Part shown: positions 25,329 through 34,580 of the stretch, in pieces
Layout of the letters: every line of letters starts with the position of its first letter
How positions within the stretch are numbered: position 1 is the first letter of the stretch
Assembly: GCF_003206045.1 (NCBI RefSeq)
Contig: NZ_PZJM01000009.1
Span: 475,901-539,900 of the forward strand
DNA: 64,000 bases
Reading direction: 5' to 3'
Source of the DNA: Salinicola lusitanus
GTDB taxonomy: Bacteria; Pseudomonadota; Gammaproteobacteria; Pseudomonadales; Halomonadaceae
Made by a program: the position numbers and the translations under genes
The notes under the pieces: generated by a model
Told to the model about the DNA's origin: nothing
Seen by the model: the letters and a program-made list of their open reading frames with translations, nothing else
Databases searched by the model: none

Positions 25329-26639
25329 CTAGATGCCGAGTCGGTCGCGCGCCTCGTAATACCAGGCTCCCAGTGCCGAAAGCGGCACGCGCAGCATCCG
25401 GCCGCCGGGAAAGGGCTGGTGCGGCAGCCCGGCGAAGGCGTCGAATCGATCGTCGCGCCCCGTCATCACTTCGCTGATCAGGCGCCCGGCAAGATGCGTG
25501 CAGGTCACGCCGTGGCCGGAGTAGCCCTGGGCGTAGTAGACGTTGTCGTTGATCACGCCGAACTGCGGCAGGCGATTCAGCGTCATCAGGAAGTTGCCGC
25601 TCCAGGCGTAGTCCACCTTGACCTCTTTCAACTGCGGAAACGTCTTGAGCATCTTGGGGCGAATCACCGCCTCGATATCCGCCGGCCCCTCGCTGCCGTA
25701 GTTGACGCCACCGCCGTACAGCAGCCGGTTGTCGCGAGTCAGCCGGTAGTAGTCGAGCAGGTAGTTGCAGTCCTCCACCGCCATGCCGTTGGGCAGCAGG
25801 CGCCGGGCGAGCTCGTCCCCGAGGGGCTCGGTGGTGATGATCTGCGTCCCGCAGGGCATGGACTTTCGTTCGAGCTCCGGCATGACCCCGTGCAGATAGG
25901 CGTTGCCGGCCATGACGACGCGGTCGGCCCTGACGGTGCCATCAGCGGTCTTCACCGTGACCGGAGCGCCGTGCTCGAGGGTGACGACCGGGCTCTGCTC
26001 GTAAATTACGCCGCCCCTCGATTCCAGGGCGGCAGCCTGGCCCAGCGCCAGGTTCAGCGGATGGAGATGGCCGCCGGAGTGATCGATCAGCACGCCGGTG
26101 TAGCGGTTGCTGCCGACCTCACGCTGGTAGGCGTCGCCTCCCAGCAGTTCCAGGCTGTCGTTGCCGTAGCGCTGCCACAGGGTCTGGTGATGCCTGAGGG
26201 CCTCGAGCTGCTTGGCGTTGCAGGCGGCGAACAGGTTGCCGTCGCGGAGGTCGCACTCGATGCCGTAGGTCGCGATTCGCTCGCGGATTATCCGGTTGCC
26301 CTCGAAGGCCATGTCGCCCAGCGCCCGGCCGGTTGTCTGGCCGTATTTCGATTCGATCACGTCGATGTCGCGGCTGTAGCTGTTGACGATCTGGCCGCCG
26401 TTGCGCCCCGAGGCGCCATAGCCGACGCGCGCGGCTTCCAGCACGATCACCTTCAGACCCTTCTCGGCCAGATGCAGCGCCGATGACAGCCCGGTGAAGC
26501 CGGCCCCCACCACGCACACGTCGCAGCTGACGTCGGCCGACAGTGCCGGTCGCGCCGGCGCGGCGTTGGCCGAGGCCGCGTACCAGGAGGCGGTGTGCTC
26601 GAGCTGTGACGGGCGCTTTGCGTCGGAAGGCGCGGACAT
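25329..26639 (-). CDS. puuB: gamma-glutamylputrescine oxidase-like FAD oxidoreductase, copy 1
   Basis: A 436-residue flavoprotein of the DAO family, like PuuB/SpuB-neighbour oxidases that convert gamma-glutamylputrescine to the aldehyde with release of ammonia and H2O2. The opening HTASWYAASAN is a PuuB hallmark. FAD-binding motifs are VCVVGAGFTGLSSALHLAEKGLKVIVLEA and GYGASGRNGGQI; the C-terminus has YYAQGYSGHGVTCTHLAGRLI. The start at MSAPSDAK is favoured by GGAG six nt upstream; a Met four codons earlier is possible. Last gene of the long minus-strand polyamine operon. A paralogue starts that operon at 34580. Confidence 0.9.
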   Translation of the reverse strand: MSAPSDAKRPSQLEHTASWYAASANAAPARPALSADVSCDVCVVGAGFTGLSSALHLAEKGLKVIVLEAARVGYGASGRNGGQIVNSYSRDIDVIESKYGQTTGRALGDMAFEGNRIIRERIATYGIECDLRDGNLFAACNAKQLEALRHHQTLWQRYGNDSLELLGGDAYQREVGSNRYTGVLIDHSGGHLHPLNLALGQAAALESRGGVIYEQSPVVTLEHGAPVTVKTADGTVRADRVVMAGNAYLHGVMPELERKSMPCGTQIITTEPLGDELARRLLPNGMAVEDCNYLLDYYRLTRDNRLLYGGGVNYGSEGPADIEAVIRPKMLKTFPQLKEVKVDYAWSGNFLMTLNRLPQFGVINDNVYYAQGYSGHGVTCTHLAGRLISEVMTGRDDRFDAFAGLPHQPFPGGRMLRVPLSALGAWYYEARDRLGI

Positions 26640-26684
26640 CCTGGACTCCATGAATGAAAGGACGATTGGGAGGATAAAGGCCGA

Positions 26685-27758
26685 TCAGCGAGATCGGGCT
26701 TCCGACCACAACTGCTGCAGCAGCTGCAACTGCTCGCCGTCGACGGCGGGCGTCAGCGACAGCCGTGCGCGGGTGTCGGCATCGGGCATCACCGGCGGCT
26801 CGCGAAGTTCGGCGGACAGCATCGGTTGCGCCGCCGCGTTGGGCGAGGTGTACAGGTTGTAGTTGGAGAGCCGGGCCGCGACCTCGGGGCGCAGCAGGTA
26901 TTCGATGAAACGGCGTGCGTTGTCCGGATGTGGTGCCCGGGCCGGGATGGCCATCACGTCCACCCAGCGCTGCGAGCCTTCTCTGGGCACGAAAAAGCCG
27001 ATGTTGCCGTAGAGCTCCGGGTCCTCGCTCTGTTTGCCGGCCAGGTCGCCGTTGTAGGCAATGCCGGCGTGGATCACGCCGCTGGCGATCTGCTCGATGG
27101 TCGCGGTGGCGTCGACGAAGCCGACGAAATTGTCTCGCTCACGGGTGGCAACCAGCAGCTTGGCGGCCTCGACCCAAGGGGCCTGGCCGACGCAGTCGAA
27201 CCCTTCGCCAAGGTAGGCGCAGAGGGTCGAGAAGGTGAACTGGGCATCGCCCTTGAGTAGCGCAAAGGGGTAGTCGGCGTTGACGGCGGGATCGTACAGC
27301 AGTCCCCAGCTAGGATCCGGGTCGGGGAAGGTGTCGGTGTTGTAGACGATGCCGGTCACCCCCCATTGATACGGCACGGTGTAGGTGCCATCCGGATCGT
27401 AGGCGGGCTGCTGGAAGTCCGCCATGATGTTGTCGATGCCCTCGAGTGATTGGCCGTCAGGGGCGAGCGGCTGAATGACCTCCGCCCCGATGAGGCGCGG
27501 CACGAAGTAGTCCGAGGGGATGACGATATCGTACTGGGCATCGCCACCGGCGTTCAGCTTGGCCAGCATCTCGGCGTTGGAGTTGTAGTAGTTCTGAACC
27601 ACGTCGATGCCGGTTTCGGCCTCGAAGTCGGCGATGATCTCGGGATCCATGTAGTCGGTCCAGTTGAACAGGTTCAACTGTCTTTCCTGATCGTCGGCCA
27701 CGGCGCCGCTGCTCGCCAGCGCCGCCATCGACAAGACCGCCCATTGCGTCAATTTCAT
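26685..27758 (-). CDS. polyamine ABC transporter substrate-binding protein, second copy
   Basis: A 357-residue periplasmic binding protein of the PotD/PotF family. A signal peptide (MKLTQWAVLSMAALASSGAVA) precedes DDQERQLNLFNWTDYMDPEI. Polyamine-binding hallmarks are FNWTDYMDPEIIADFE, YDIVIPSDYFVPRLI, YTVPYQWGVTGIVYNTD and GIAYNGDLAG. Two adjacent ATGs are possible; the second is better spaced from GGGGGAG. It resembles the PotF-like product at 29262-30329 throughout, so the operon carries two receptors for one permease. Located 45 bp before puuB copy 1. Confidence 0.92.
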   Translation of the reverse strand: MKLTQWAVLSMAALASSGAVADDQERQLNLFNWTDYMDPEIIADFEAETGIDVVQNYYNSNAEMLAKLNAGGDAQYDIVIPSDYFVPRLIGAEVIQPLAPDGQSLEGIDNIMADFQQPAYDPDGTYTVPYQWGVTGIVYNTDTFPDPDPSWGLLYDPAVNADYPFALLKGDAQFTFSTLCAYLGEGFDCVGQAPWVEAAKLLVATRERDNFVGFVDATATIEQIASGVIHAGIAYNGDLAGKQSEDPELYGNIGFFVPREGSQRWVDVMAIPARAPHPDNARRFIEYLLRPEVAARLSNYNLYTSPNAAAQPMLSAELREPPVMPDADTRARLSLTPAVDGEQLQLLQQLWSEARSR

Positions 27759-27802
27759 CATCGCTCCCCCGCTTCGCTGTTTATTGGCCTTCTTGTTGGA
27801 CT

Positions 27803-29182
27803 TCAAACCCGCAGCAGCAGGTGCTCGCGCTCCCACGAGCTGATCACGCGGAAGTAGGCGCGGTGTTCGGCGCGTTTGACCGCGAGATAGCTGTTGGTGA
27901 AGCGTTCGCCGAGGATGTCGGCCAGTTCGGGACATTCCCGCAGCCGGTCCAGTGCCGGGCCGATGTCGTCCGGCAGCTTGCTGCCACTGGACCAGGCCGA
28001 ACCGACCATCGGCGGACGGGGTTCCAACTGGCCGACCATGCCGAGATAGCCGCAGGCCAGCGAGGCCGCCAGCACCAGATAGGGGTTGGCGTCGGCGCCG
28101 CCGAGGCGGTTTTCGACCCGGGTGGCGGCGGGCGAGGAGACCGGCACGCGCAAGCCCACGGTGCGGTTGTCCATCCCCCAGTCGACGTTGACCGGCGCGG
28201 AACCACTCGCCTCGTGGCGCATCAGTCGGCGATAGGAGTTGACGTTGGGGGCCAGCAGCGGCATCGCTGCGGGCAGATAGTGCTGCAAACCGCCGATGAA
28301 ATGATGAAACAGAGGGCTGGTGGGGTTGTCTCCGATTCCGCTGAGGCCAGAGGCGAACAGGTTGTTGCCCTTGGCGTCGACCAGGCTCTGGTGAATGTGC
28401 ATGGAGCTACCCGGCTCGTTGGCCATCGGCTTGGCCATGAAGGTGGCGTACATGCCGTGGCGCAGCGCGGTTTCTCGCAGCACACGCTTGAACATGACCA
28501 CCTGATCGGCCAGCGCCAGCGGATTGCCGTGCTGGAAGTTGACCTCCATCTGGCCGGCACCCTCCTCGTGGATCAGCGTGTCCAGGTCGAGGTGCATCGC
28601 CTCGCAGTAGTCATACATCTCCTCGAACAGGGGATCGAATTCGTTGACCGCGTCGATGGAGAACGACTGGCGGCTGCTCTCCTGGCGTCCGGTACGACCG
28701 ATCGGCGGCTCCAGCGGGTAGTCGGAATCGGTGTTGGTCTTGACCAGGTAGAACTCGACCTCGGGGGCGACCACCGGGCGCCAGCCGCGCTGTTCGTAGA
28801 GCTCCAGGACGCGCTTGAGCACGTGACGGGGCGAGAGATCGACCGGCTCGCCGGTGAGGTAGTAGCAGTCGTGAATGATCTGCGCGGTGGGGTCTTCGGC
28901 CCAGGGTACCAGGAAGGCGGCATCGGGATCGGGCACCAGCTCCATGTCCCGCTCGGCGGGATTCCAGAAGCGGATATCCTCGTCGTCGGGATAACCGCCG
29001 GTGACGGTCTGGATGAAGATCGAGTCCGGCAATCGTGGCAGCCCGCCATCGAGGTACTTGCTGGCGGGCATGATCTTGCCCTTGAGGATGCCGGTGAGAT
29101 CGGTAACCAGACATTCGACTTCGGTGATGCCGTGCTGTTGGAACCAGTCTTTGAGCGCTGGTGTTTCCTGACGGTGACCCAT
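27803..29182 (-). CDS. glutamine synthetase family protein, second PuuA-like copy
   Basis: A 459-residue member of the glutamine synthetase superfamily resembling SpuB/PuuA gamma-glutamylpolyamine synthetases. Metal-site glutamates occur in VVAPEVEFYLVKT and EEGAGQMEVNFQHG; further stretches are MHIHQSLVDAKGNN, VDWGMDNRTVGLRVP and GGADANPYLVLAASLACGY. It differs clearly from the copy at 22881-24257 at the N-terminus and around the substrate site. It may prefer another amine such as diaminopropane, spermidine or cadaverine; that is inference. It sits between potF (79 bp, with hairpin) and the second binding protein (44 bp). Confidence 0.88.
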   Translation of the reverse strand: MGHRQETPALKDWFQQHGITEVECLVTDLTGILKGKIMPASKYLDGGLPRLPDSIFIQTVTGGYPDDEDIRFWNPAERDMELVPDPDAAFLVPWAEDPTAQIIHDCYYLTGEPVDLSPRHVLKRVLELYEQRGWRPVVAPEVEFYLVKTNTDSDYPLEPPIGRTGRQESSRQSFSIDAVNEFDPLFEEMYDYCEAMHLDLDTLIHEEGAGQMEVNFQHGNPLALADQVVMFKRVLRETALRHGMYATFMAKPMANEPGSSMHIHQSLVDAKGNNLFASGLSGIGDNPTSPLFHHFIGGLQHYLPAAMPLLAPNVNSYRRLMRHEASGSAPVNVDWGMDNRTVGLRVPVSSPAATRVENRLGGADANPYLVLAASLACGYLGMVGQLEPRPPMVGSAWSSGSKLPDDIGPALDRLRECPELADILGERFTNSYLAVKRAEHRAYFRVISSWEREHLLLRV

Positions 29183-29207
29183 GTGAGCGTTCCGTGTGGT
29201 GATGGGT

Positions 29208-29239
29208 TGCCCGGACGCGGCCAGCGGCCGTGCCGGGCA
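29208..29239 (-). terminator. intercistronic stem-loop after potF
   Basis: TGCCCGG (29208-29214) pairs with CCGGGCA (29233-29239) around an inner stem CGGCC/GGCCG (29218-29222 / 29226-29230). It lies in the 79-bp gap between the binding-protein gene and the next ORF. Hairpins after binding-protein genes often stabilise the upstream mRNA or cause partial termination. Confidence 0.5.
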
Positions 29240-29261
29240 GTGAGATGGGGGAGCGGCGGCG

Positions 29262-30329
29262 CTACCGAGCCTGCACTTCCGACCACAGTTGCTGGAAGGT
29301 CTGCAGTTTTTCGCCCTCCAGGCTCGGGGTGAAACGCAGCACTTTCATCTCTTCGTCGGTGGGCTGGGCCGGCGGCTGCCTCAGTGCCGCTTCCAGATAG
29401 GGCTCGGCGGCGGCGTTGGGGCTGGCATAGAAATTGTAGTTGGAGAGCTGGGCACCGATCTTGGCGTCGAGAATGAAGTTGATGAACTTGTAGGCCAGAT
29501 CCGGGTGGGGGGCCTGGGACGGAATCATCATCGAGTCGACCCACATCTCGGCGCCTTCCTCGGGAATCATGAAGTCGAGGTGCGCGAAGGTCTCCGGATC
29601 CTCGCTCTTGTACAGCAGATAGTCGCCGTTATAGGACATGCCGACATGGGTCACGCCGCGCGCGAGCTGCTGCAGTGCGGGGGTGCCGTCGGAGAAGCCG
29701 GAGAAGTTGTCGCGATGCTTGGTCTCGATCATCAGCTTGGCGGCGTCGCGCCAGCTGTCGAGGTCATCGCAGTCGTAGGGTTTGCCCAGCGCCGCGCAGG
29801 CGGCGCCCATGGCGACCTGGCCGTCGCCCATGATCGCGAAGGGGTAGTCGGGGTTGACCTTGGGATCGAACATCAGCGACCAGCTGCGGGGCGCGTCCGG
29901 GAAGGTATCGGTGTTGTAGATGATCCCGGTCGTGCCCCACTGGTACGGCGCCGAATAGGCGGAACCCGGGTCGAAACTCGGATCCTGGAACTGCGCCTTC
30001 ACATTGGTGAAATTGGGGATCCTGGAGTGATCGAGCTTCTGGACCAGGCCGGTCTGGATCAAGCGCGGCACGTAGTAGTTCGAGGGCACGATGATGTCGT
30101 ACTGGGAGGCACCGCCGGCATTGAGCTTGGCGAACATCTCCGGCAGCGAGTTGTAGTAGTTCTGCACCACCTCGACGTCGTATTTCTGCTCGAACGCCGT
30201 GATGATCTCCGGGTCCATGTACTCGGTCCAGTTGAACAGATAGAGCTTGTCGTCCGCGGCCTGGGCCTGGCTGACGAGCAGCAGGCTGCAGCAGGCGGCG
30301 GTCAGGGCACTGGTGACGGGCTTTGACAT
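29262..30329 (-). CDS. potF: polyamine ABC transporter substrate-binding protein (PotF-like)
   Basis: A 355-residue periplasmic receptor. The signal peptide KPVTSALTAACCSLLLVSQAQA is followed by ADDKLYLFNWTEYMDPEIIT. Residues lining the amine pocket in PotF/SpuD are recognisable in FNWTEYM, YDIIVPSNYYVPRLI, SAPYQWGTTGIIYNTD and GMSYNGDYLLYKSED. Length fits PotF (about 370 with leader). It is 72 bp downstream of the PotI-like permease in the order potG-potH-potI-potF. Confidence 0.93.
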   Translation of the reverse strand: MSKPVTSALTAACCSLLLVSQAQAADDKLYLFNWTEYMDPEIITAFEQKYDVEVVQNYYNSLPEMFAKLNAGGASQYDIIVPSNYYVPRLIQTGLVQKLDHSRIPNFTNVKAQFQDPSFDPGSAYSAPYQWGTTGIIYNTDTFPDAPRSWSLMFDPKVNPDYPFAIMGDGQVAMGAACAALGKPYDCDDLDSWRDAAKLMIETKHRDNFSGFSDGTPALQQLARGVTHVGMSYNGDYLLYKSEDPETFAHLDFMIPEEGAEMWVDSMMIPSQAPHPDLAYKFINFILDAKIGAQLSNYNFYASPNAAAEPYLEAALRQPPAQPTDEEMKVLRFTPSLEGEKLQTFQQLWSEVQAR

Positions 30330-30401
30330 CGGTTCTTCTCCTTGTTGTTCGACGGCTTTTTTGACAGCTTTTCGAGCGCTCCCCCGACGCTGGGCTTCGA
30401 C

Positions 30402-31199
30402 TCAGACCTTGCGTTGGCGGTTGAATGCGAGACTGATCACGGCGGCCAGGGCCACCGCGCCGATCATCAATGTGGCAATGGCATTGATCTCCGGCGTGAC
30501 GCCTTTCTTGATCGCGCTCCAGATGTAGATCGGCAGCGTGGCACTCTCCGGCCCGGCGGTGAAGAAGCTGATCACGAAATCGTCCACCGATAGCGTGAAC
30601 GACAGGAAGAACGCGGAGATCAGCGCCGGCTTGATGGTCGGCAGCATGAAGTGAATGACCCGCTTCAACGGCGTGGCATAGAGATCCTTGGCCGCTTCGA
30701 ACAGGCTGGGGTCGAGCCCGACGAAGCGCGAGTAGACGATCAGCGCGACGAACGGGATCTGGAAGGTCACATGGGCGATGACCATGGTCCCAAGCCCCGG
30801 CTGCAGCAGTCCGGTCAGACGGTGGAACTGTACGAAGAACGCCATCTCGGAGATGCCGAAGACGATGTCCGGCAACACGATCGGCAGATAGATCAGCACG
30901 ATCAGCCAACCGAGCTTGCGATGGCGGTGCCGGTACATGCCGTAGCCGATCAGGCAGCCGATGGCGAGCGCGATGACGGAGGAACAGGTTGCCAGAATCA
31001 ACGTGTTACCAAATGCCGTGATGATCTGTTCGTTGCCCAGCAACTGGTGATACCAGCGCAGCGAGAACCCGGTCAATCGAGCGGCGCTGTTGGCGGCATT
31101 GAACGAGAACAGCACCACCACGGCAAGCGGCAGGTAGAGGAAGATCAGCGTCAGCCACCAGAACGCCGTCAGGCCGCGCTTGAGCGTGCGCTTTCTCAT
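30402..31199 (-). CDS. potI: polyamine ABC transporter permease (PotI-like)
   Basis: A 265-residue inner-membrane permease with about six hydrophobic segments. The EAA loop reads EAAKDLYATPLKRVIHFMLPTIKPAL. DDFVISFFTAG and IYIWSAIKKGVTPEINAIATLMI are typical of PotC/PotI. The start MRKRTLKRG is fixed by the ATGA overlap with the potH stop (31196-31199), although the frame is open far upstream. Confidence 0.94.
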   Translation of the reverse strand: MRKRTLKRGLTAFWWLTLIFLYLPLAVVVLFSFNAANSAARLTGFSLRWYHQLLGNEQIITAFGNTLILATCSSVIALAIGCLIGYGMYRHRHRKLGWLIVLIYLPIVLPDIVFGISEMAFFVQFHRLTGLLQPGLGTMVIAHVTFQIPFVALIVYSRFVGLDPSLFEAAKDLYATPLKRVIHFMLPTIKPALISAFFLSFTLSVDDFVISFFTAGPESATLPIYIWSAIKKGVTPEINAIATLMIGAVALAAVISLAFNRQRKV

Positions 31200-32116
31200 A
31201 TCACCACCTCCTCGCCGCCGCCGAGACGCTTGCCGATGCGGCGCATCGCGAACAGACCGATGAAAGTCGCGATCAGCATCAGGATCGCGCCAGCGGCGCC
31301 CAGCGGCCAGTTCGAGCCGCCGGAGAACTGCGTCGCCACCAGGTTGCCGAGCATCATCGCCTTGCCGCCGCCGAGAAGCTCCGGAATCACGTACATGCCG
31401 AACGCGGGGATCGCCACCAGCACCACGCCCGCGAGCAGGCCCGGCAGCGTCTGCGGGAAGACGGCGTGCCAGAACGCCCGGACCGGCTTGGCGTAAAGAT
31501 CCTGCGCCGCTTCGACCTGGGCGGTGTCGAGCTTCTCGAAGGCGGCGTAGAGCGGCAGTACCATGAACGGCAGGAAGTTGTAGACGAGACCCAGTGTCAC
31601 CGCGAAGTTGGACGGATAGAGCCCCATGTTGGGCGAGATCAGGCCCATCATCTCGGCGAGGTTGGAGAGCGGTGTGCCCGGCGCCAGCAGATTCATCCAG
31701 CCGAAGGTGCGAATCACCTGATTGGTCCAGGACGGCACTACCACCAGCAGCAGCATGATCGGTCGCCACCGCGCCCGGCAGGTGGTGATGTAATAGGCGA
31801 TGGGATAGGCGACCAGCACCACCAGGCCGGTGGCGACGACGGTCTGCCACAGCGAGCGCAGCAGCGTGTAGAGATTGCCCGGGCTCCAGCCCAGAAAGCC
31901 GACGCCCGCCAACTGCTCGAACGAGCTCAGCGACAACGGCAACTGCGGCAGTCCGTAGGGGCCGTTGGTCATGAACGCCACGGCCATCAGATAGAGACTC
32001 GGCAGCACCAGAAAGAGGATGATCCAGGCGGCGCCCGGGGTCACCGTAAAGAGCAGGTGGCGGGTTTCGCTGACCACCGCATGGCGCCGCGAGGCGGTCT
32101 GGGATGTCTGCAGCAT
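31196..32116 (-). CDS. potH: polyamine ABC transporter permease (PotH-like)
   Basis: A 306-residue permease with six predicted membrane segments. It has the PotB/PotH features VPSWTNQVIRTFGWMNLL, FAVTLGLVYNFLPFMVLPLYAAFEKLD, the EAA loop VEAAQDLYAKPVRAFWHAVFPQTLPGL and FGMYVIPELLGGGKAMMLGNLVATQF. It starts 11 bp after potG and overlaps potI. Confidence 0.95.
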   Translation of the reverse strand: MLQTSQTASRRHAVVSETRHLLFTVTPGAAWIILFLVLPSLYLMAVAFMTNGPYGLPQLPLSLSSFEQLAGVGFLGWSPGNLYTLLRSLWQTVVATGLVVLVAYPIAYYITTCRARWRPIMLLLVVVPSWTNQVIRTFGWMNLLAPGTPLSNLAEMMGLISPNMGLYPSNFAVTLGLVYNFLPFMVLPLYAAFEKLDTAQVEAAQDLYAKPVRAFWHAVFPQTLPGLLAGVVLVAIPAFGMYVIPELLGGGKAMMLGNLVATQFSGGSNWPLGAAGAILMLIATFIGLFAMRRIGKRLGGGEEVVI

Positions 32117-32127
32117 CTCGCTTCTCC

Positions 32128-33258
32128 TCAGGCCGCGACGCGGACCAGATCTTCCGGACAGATGCCGATGGTCACCCGGTCGCCGACGTCGTGTATGCGC
32201 TGGCCGAGATTGCCGGCCACCGCCGTCAGGGGGTGATCGTTGACGGTCAGCCGGTATTCGATGCGGCTGCCGCGATAGAGGCGCTCTTCCACCGTGCCCT
32301 CGAGCCGGTTGTAGTCCGCGGGAACGTCGCCGCCCAGCTCCAGGGTCTCGGGGCGGATCAGCAGCCATCCGTCAGGGGTGTCGCGTTGCTCGGCGGGATC
32401 CAGCTGCAGCCGCCCCAGCCCGGTGTCCACCCAGTTGCTGTCGCTGGCGGTGATGGCGAACAAATTGTCGTGCCCCATGAAACGGGCGACGAAGGCGTTG
32501 GCCGGGTGCTCGTAGATCTCGCTGGGGGTGCCCACCTGCTGGATGATGCCGCTATCGAGCACCGCGATGCGATCCGACATCACCATGGCCTCGTCCTGGT
32601 CGTGGGTGACGAAGACGAAGGTCACGCCCAGGCGCTTCTGCAGGCGTTGCAGTTCGACCTGCAACTGGCCGCGCAGGCCGGCATCCAGGGCCGACAGCGG
32701 TTCGTCCAGCAGCAGCACGTCGGGCTCGCAGACCAGCGCCCGGGCCAGGGCGATGCGCTGTTTCTGGCCTCCCGACAGCTGGTCGACGCGGCGCTCGACC
32801 AGCGAGCCGAGCTTGATGAATTCGGCGACCTCCGCCACCTTGCGGTTGCGCTCGGCGGCCGGTTCGCCACGCATGCGCAGGCCGAACGCCAGGTTGTCGC
32901 GTACGGAGAGGTGGGGGAATAGCGCGTAGGACTGGAAGACCGTATTGACGCTGCGCCGATGCGGCGGCACGTCGATGACATCCTTTCCGCCGATCTTCAG
33001 CTGGCCGTCATCGGCCTCTTCCAGGCCGGCGAGAATGCGCAGCAAGGTCGTCTTGCCACACCCGGATGGCCCCAGCAGGGTAAAGAATTCGCCGGCGTCG
33101 ATATCCAGGTCGACGCCGGCCAGCGCAACGGAATCGCGCCCGAACTGCTTGCGTAACCCCTGCATCCTGATCGAGGAAGCACCGCGTTTGTCTTTCGACG
33201 CCGTGTCTGCCCCGTCCGCGCGATCGGTGGCTTTCACGGTGTTGGTCAAATCGGTCAT
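32128..33258 (-). CDS. potG: polyamine ABC transporter ATP-binding protein (PotG-like)
   Basis: A 376-residue ATPase. Walker A is GPSGCGKTT, the Q-loop is in FQSYALFPHLSV, the signature is LSGGQKQRIALARAL, Walker B is VLLLDEPLSALDAGLR and the switch His is in FVTHDQDEAMVMSDR. A C-terminal TOBE-like domain follows from about residue 290. The start MTDLTNTVKATD is preferred over a Met 31 codons upstream. It lies 29 bp after puuB copy 2. Confidence 0.95.
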   Translation of the reverse strand: MTDLTNTVKATDRADGADTASKDKRGASSIRMQGLRKQFGRDSVALAGVDLDIDAGEFFTLLGPSGCGKTTLLRILAGLEEADDGQLKIGGKDVIDVPPHRRSVNTVFQSYALFPHLSVRDNLAFGLRMRGEPAAERNRKVAEVAEFIKLGSLVERRVDQLSGGQKQRIALARALVCEPDVLLLDEPLSALDAGLRGQLQVELQRLQKRLGVTFVFVTHDQDEAMVMSDRIAVLDSGIIQQVGTPSEIYEHPANAFVARFMGHDNLFAITASDSNWVDTGLGRLQLDPAEQRDTPDGWLLIRPETLELGGDVPADYNRLEGTVEERLYRGSRIEYRLTVNDHPLTAVAGNLGQRIHDVGDRVTIGICPEDLVRVAA

Positions 33259-33287
33259 TGGGCCGTCCTCGTCGTTCTTGCCGCTGG

Positions 33288-34580
33288 TCACAGCCGGTCG
33301 CGAAGCTTGTAGAAATGGGTCGCCAGTACCAGCAGGGGGGTCCGTAACCACCGGCCGCCCGGAAACGTCCGGTGGGGCATGGCGGCAAAGATGTCGAAGC
33401 GCTCACTTTGTCCGGCAATGGTCTCGCCCAGCAGTTGGCCGGCCAGCCCCGCCAACGCCATCCCGTGGCCGGAGTAGCCCTGGGCATAGAAAACATTGGG
33501 CGCCAGTCGGCCGAAGTCAGGTGCGCGATTCATGGTGATGGCCACGTCTCCTCCCCAGCGATATTCGATATCGATCTCTTTCAACACCGGGAAAAGGCGC
33601 CGTATCTTGGCATCGGTACGCGCCTCCAGACCTTGCGGTGGGCGGCCGTCGTAACTCACCTCCCCGCCGTAGATCAGGCGCCTGTCTCTCGACAGACGAT
33701 AATAGTCGAGTACGAAGTTGGCATCCGACAAGGCGTCGTTTCTCGGGAGAACCTGAGCGGCCTGCTGCTCGGTCATGGGCGCGGTGGCGATCATGTAGTT
33801 GGCCGCTTTCATGATGCGCCCGCTCATGGCGGGCACCAGCCTATCGCCGTAGGCGTTGGTGGCGACCACGACGTGATCGGCAGTGATACGGCCGCGCGCG
33901 GTGACGACGTTGGCCGGCTTGCCGTGCTGGATATCGACCACGGGGCTGAACTGGTGAAGGATCGCTCCGGCCCGTTGAGCGGCTCGGGCCAGGCCGAGCG
34001 TGTAATTGAGCGGATGCAGGTGGCCCGCTTCGCGCTCCCAGAGCGCCGCCGGGTAGGCGTCGGTGACGACGTGTTCGCGCAGCGCGTCGCCTTCCCGCCA
34101 CTCGAGCCCGTGATAGTCGAAGTCGCGGGCCATGCGCTCCTGTGACTGCCTGAGCGCGACGACATGGCGAGGTTTGACCGCCGCGTGAAGGTAACCCCAG
34201 GACATCTCGCAGGGGATCTGGTGATGCTCGACGAGGTGGGCAGTCAGCCTGACGGCTTCACGGCTCATTTCCCAGATATCACGGGCGGCCGACAGCCCCA
34301 AGGCCTTCTCGACGGTGTGCATGTCGGTGCCCAGGCCAGGCAGTATCTGCCCGCCGCTGCGGCCGGAGGCCCCATGGCCCACGCTCAGTGCTTCGAGCAG
34401 GATGACTCGATACCCCCGCTGAGCCAGGTGCAGCGCGGCGGAACAACCGGTAACGCCTGCGCCGATCACGCAGACATCGGCGCGGTGATCGCCCTCCAGC
34501 GGGAGCGCCGGCTCGAGCTCGACGGCGATGGAGTCCCGGTACCAGGAGGAAGTTGTCGCCGACGACGAATGAACTGTCAT
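33288..34580 (-). CDS. puuB: gamma-glutamylputrescine oxidase-like FAD oxidoreductase, copy 2
   Basis: A 430-residue DAO-family flavoprotein. The FAD motifs are VCVIGAGVTGCSAALHLAQRGYRVILLEA and GHGASGRSGGQILPGLG, with YYRLSRDRRLIYGGEVSYD and the C-terminal FYAQGYSGHGMALAGLAGQLLGE. It is clearly related to copy 1 (shared SSWYRDS-type start and same architecture) but diverged over much of its length. It leads the operon puuB2-potG-potH-potI-potF-puuA2-binding protein-puuB1. The Shine-Dalgarno sequence is weak. Confidence 0.88.
   Translation of the reverse strand: MTVHSSSATTSSWYRDSIAVELEPALPLEGDHRADVCVIGAGVTGCSAALHLAQRGYRVILLEALSVGHGASGRSGGQILPGLGTDMHTVEKALGLSAARDIWEMSREAVRLTAHLVEHHQIPCEMSWGYLHAAVKPRHVVALRQSQERMARDFDYHGLEWREGDALREHVVTDAYPAALWEREAGHLHPLNYTLGLARAAQRAGAILHQFSPVVDIQHGKPANVVTARGRITADHVVVATNAYGDRLVPAMSGRIMKAANYMIATAPMTEQQAAQVLPRNDALSDANFVLDYYRLSRDRRLIYGGEVSYDGRPPQGLEARTDAKIRRLFPVLKEIDIEYRWGGDVAITMNRAPDFGRLAPNVFYAQGYSGHGMALAGLAGQLLGETIAGQSERFDIFAAMPHRTFPGGRWLRTPLLVLATHFYKLRDRL

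Noticed and set aside
30402..31850. A long upstream extension of the PotI-like permease
   Set aside because: The extension is out-of-frame reading of potH. The 4-bp stop/start overlap and the family start MRKRTLKRG fix the boundary.
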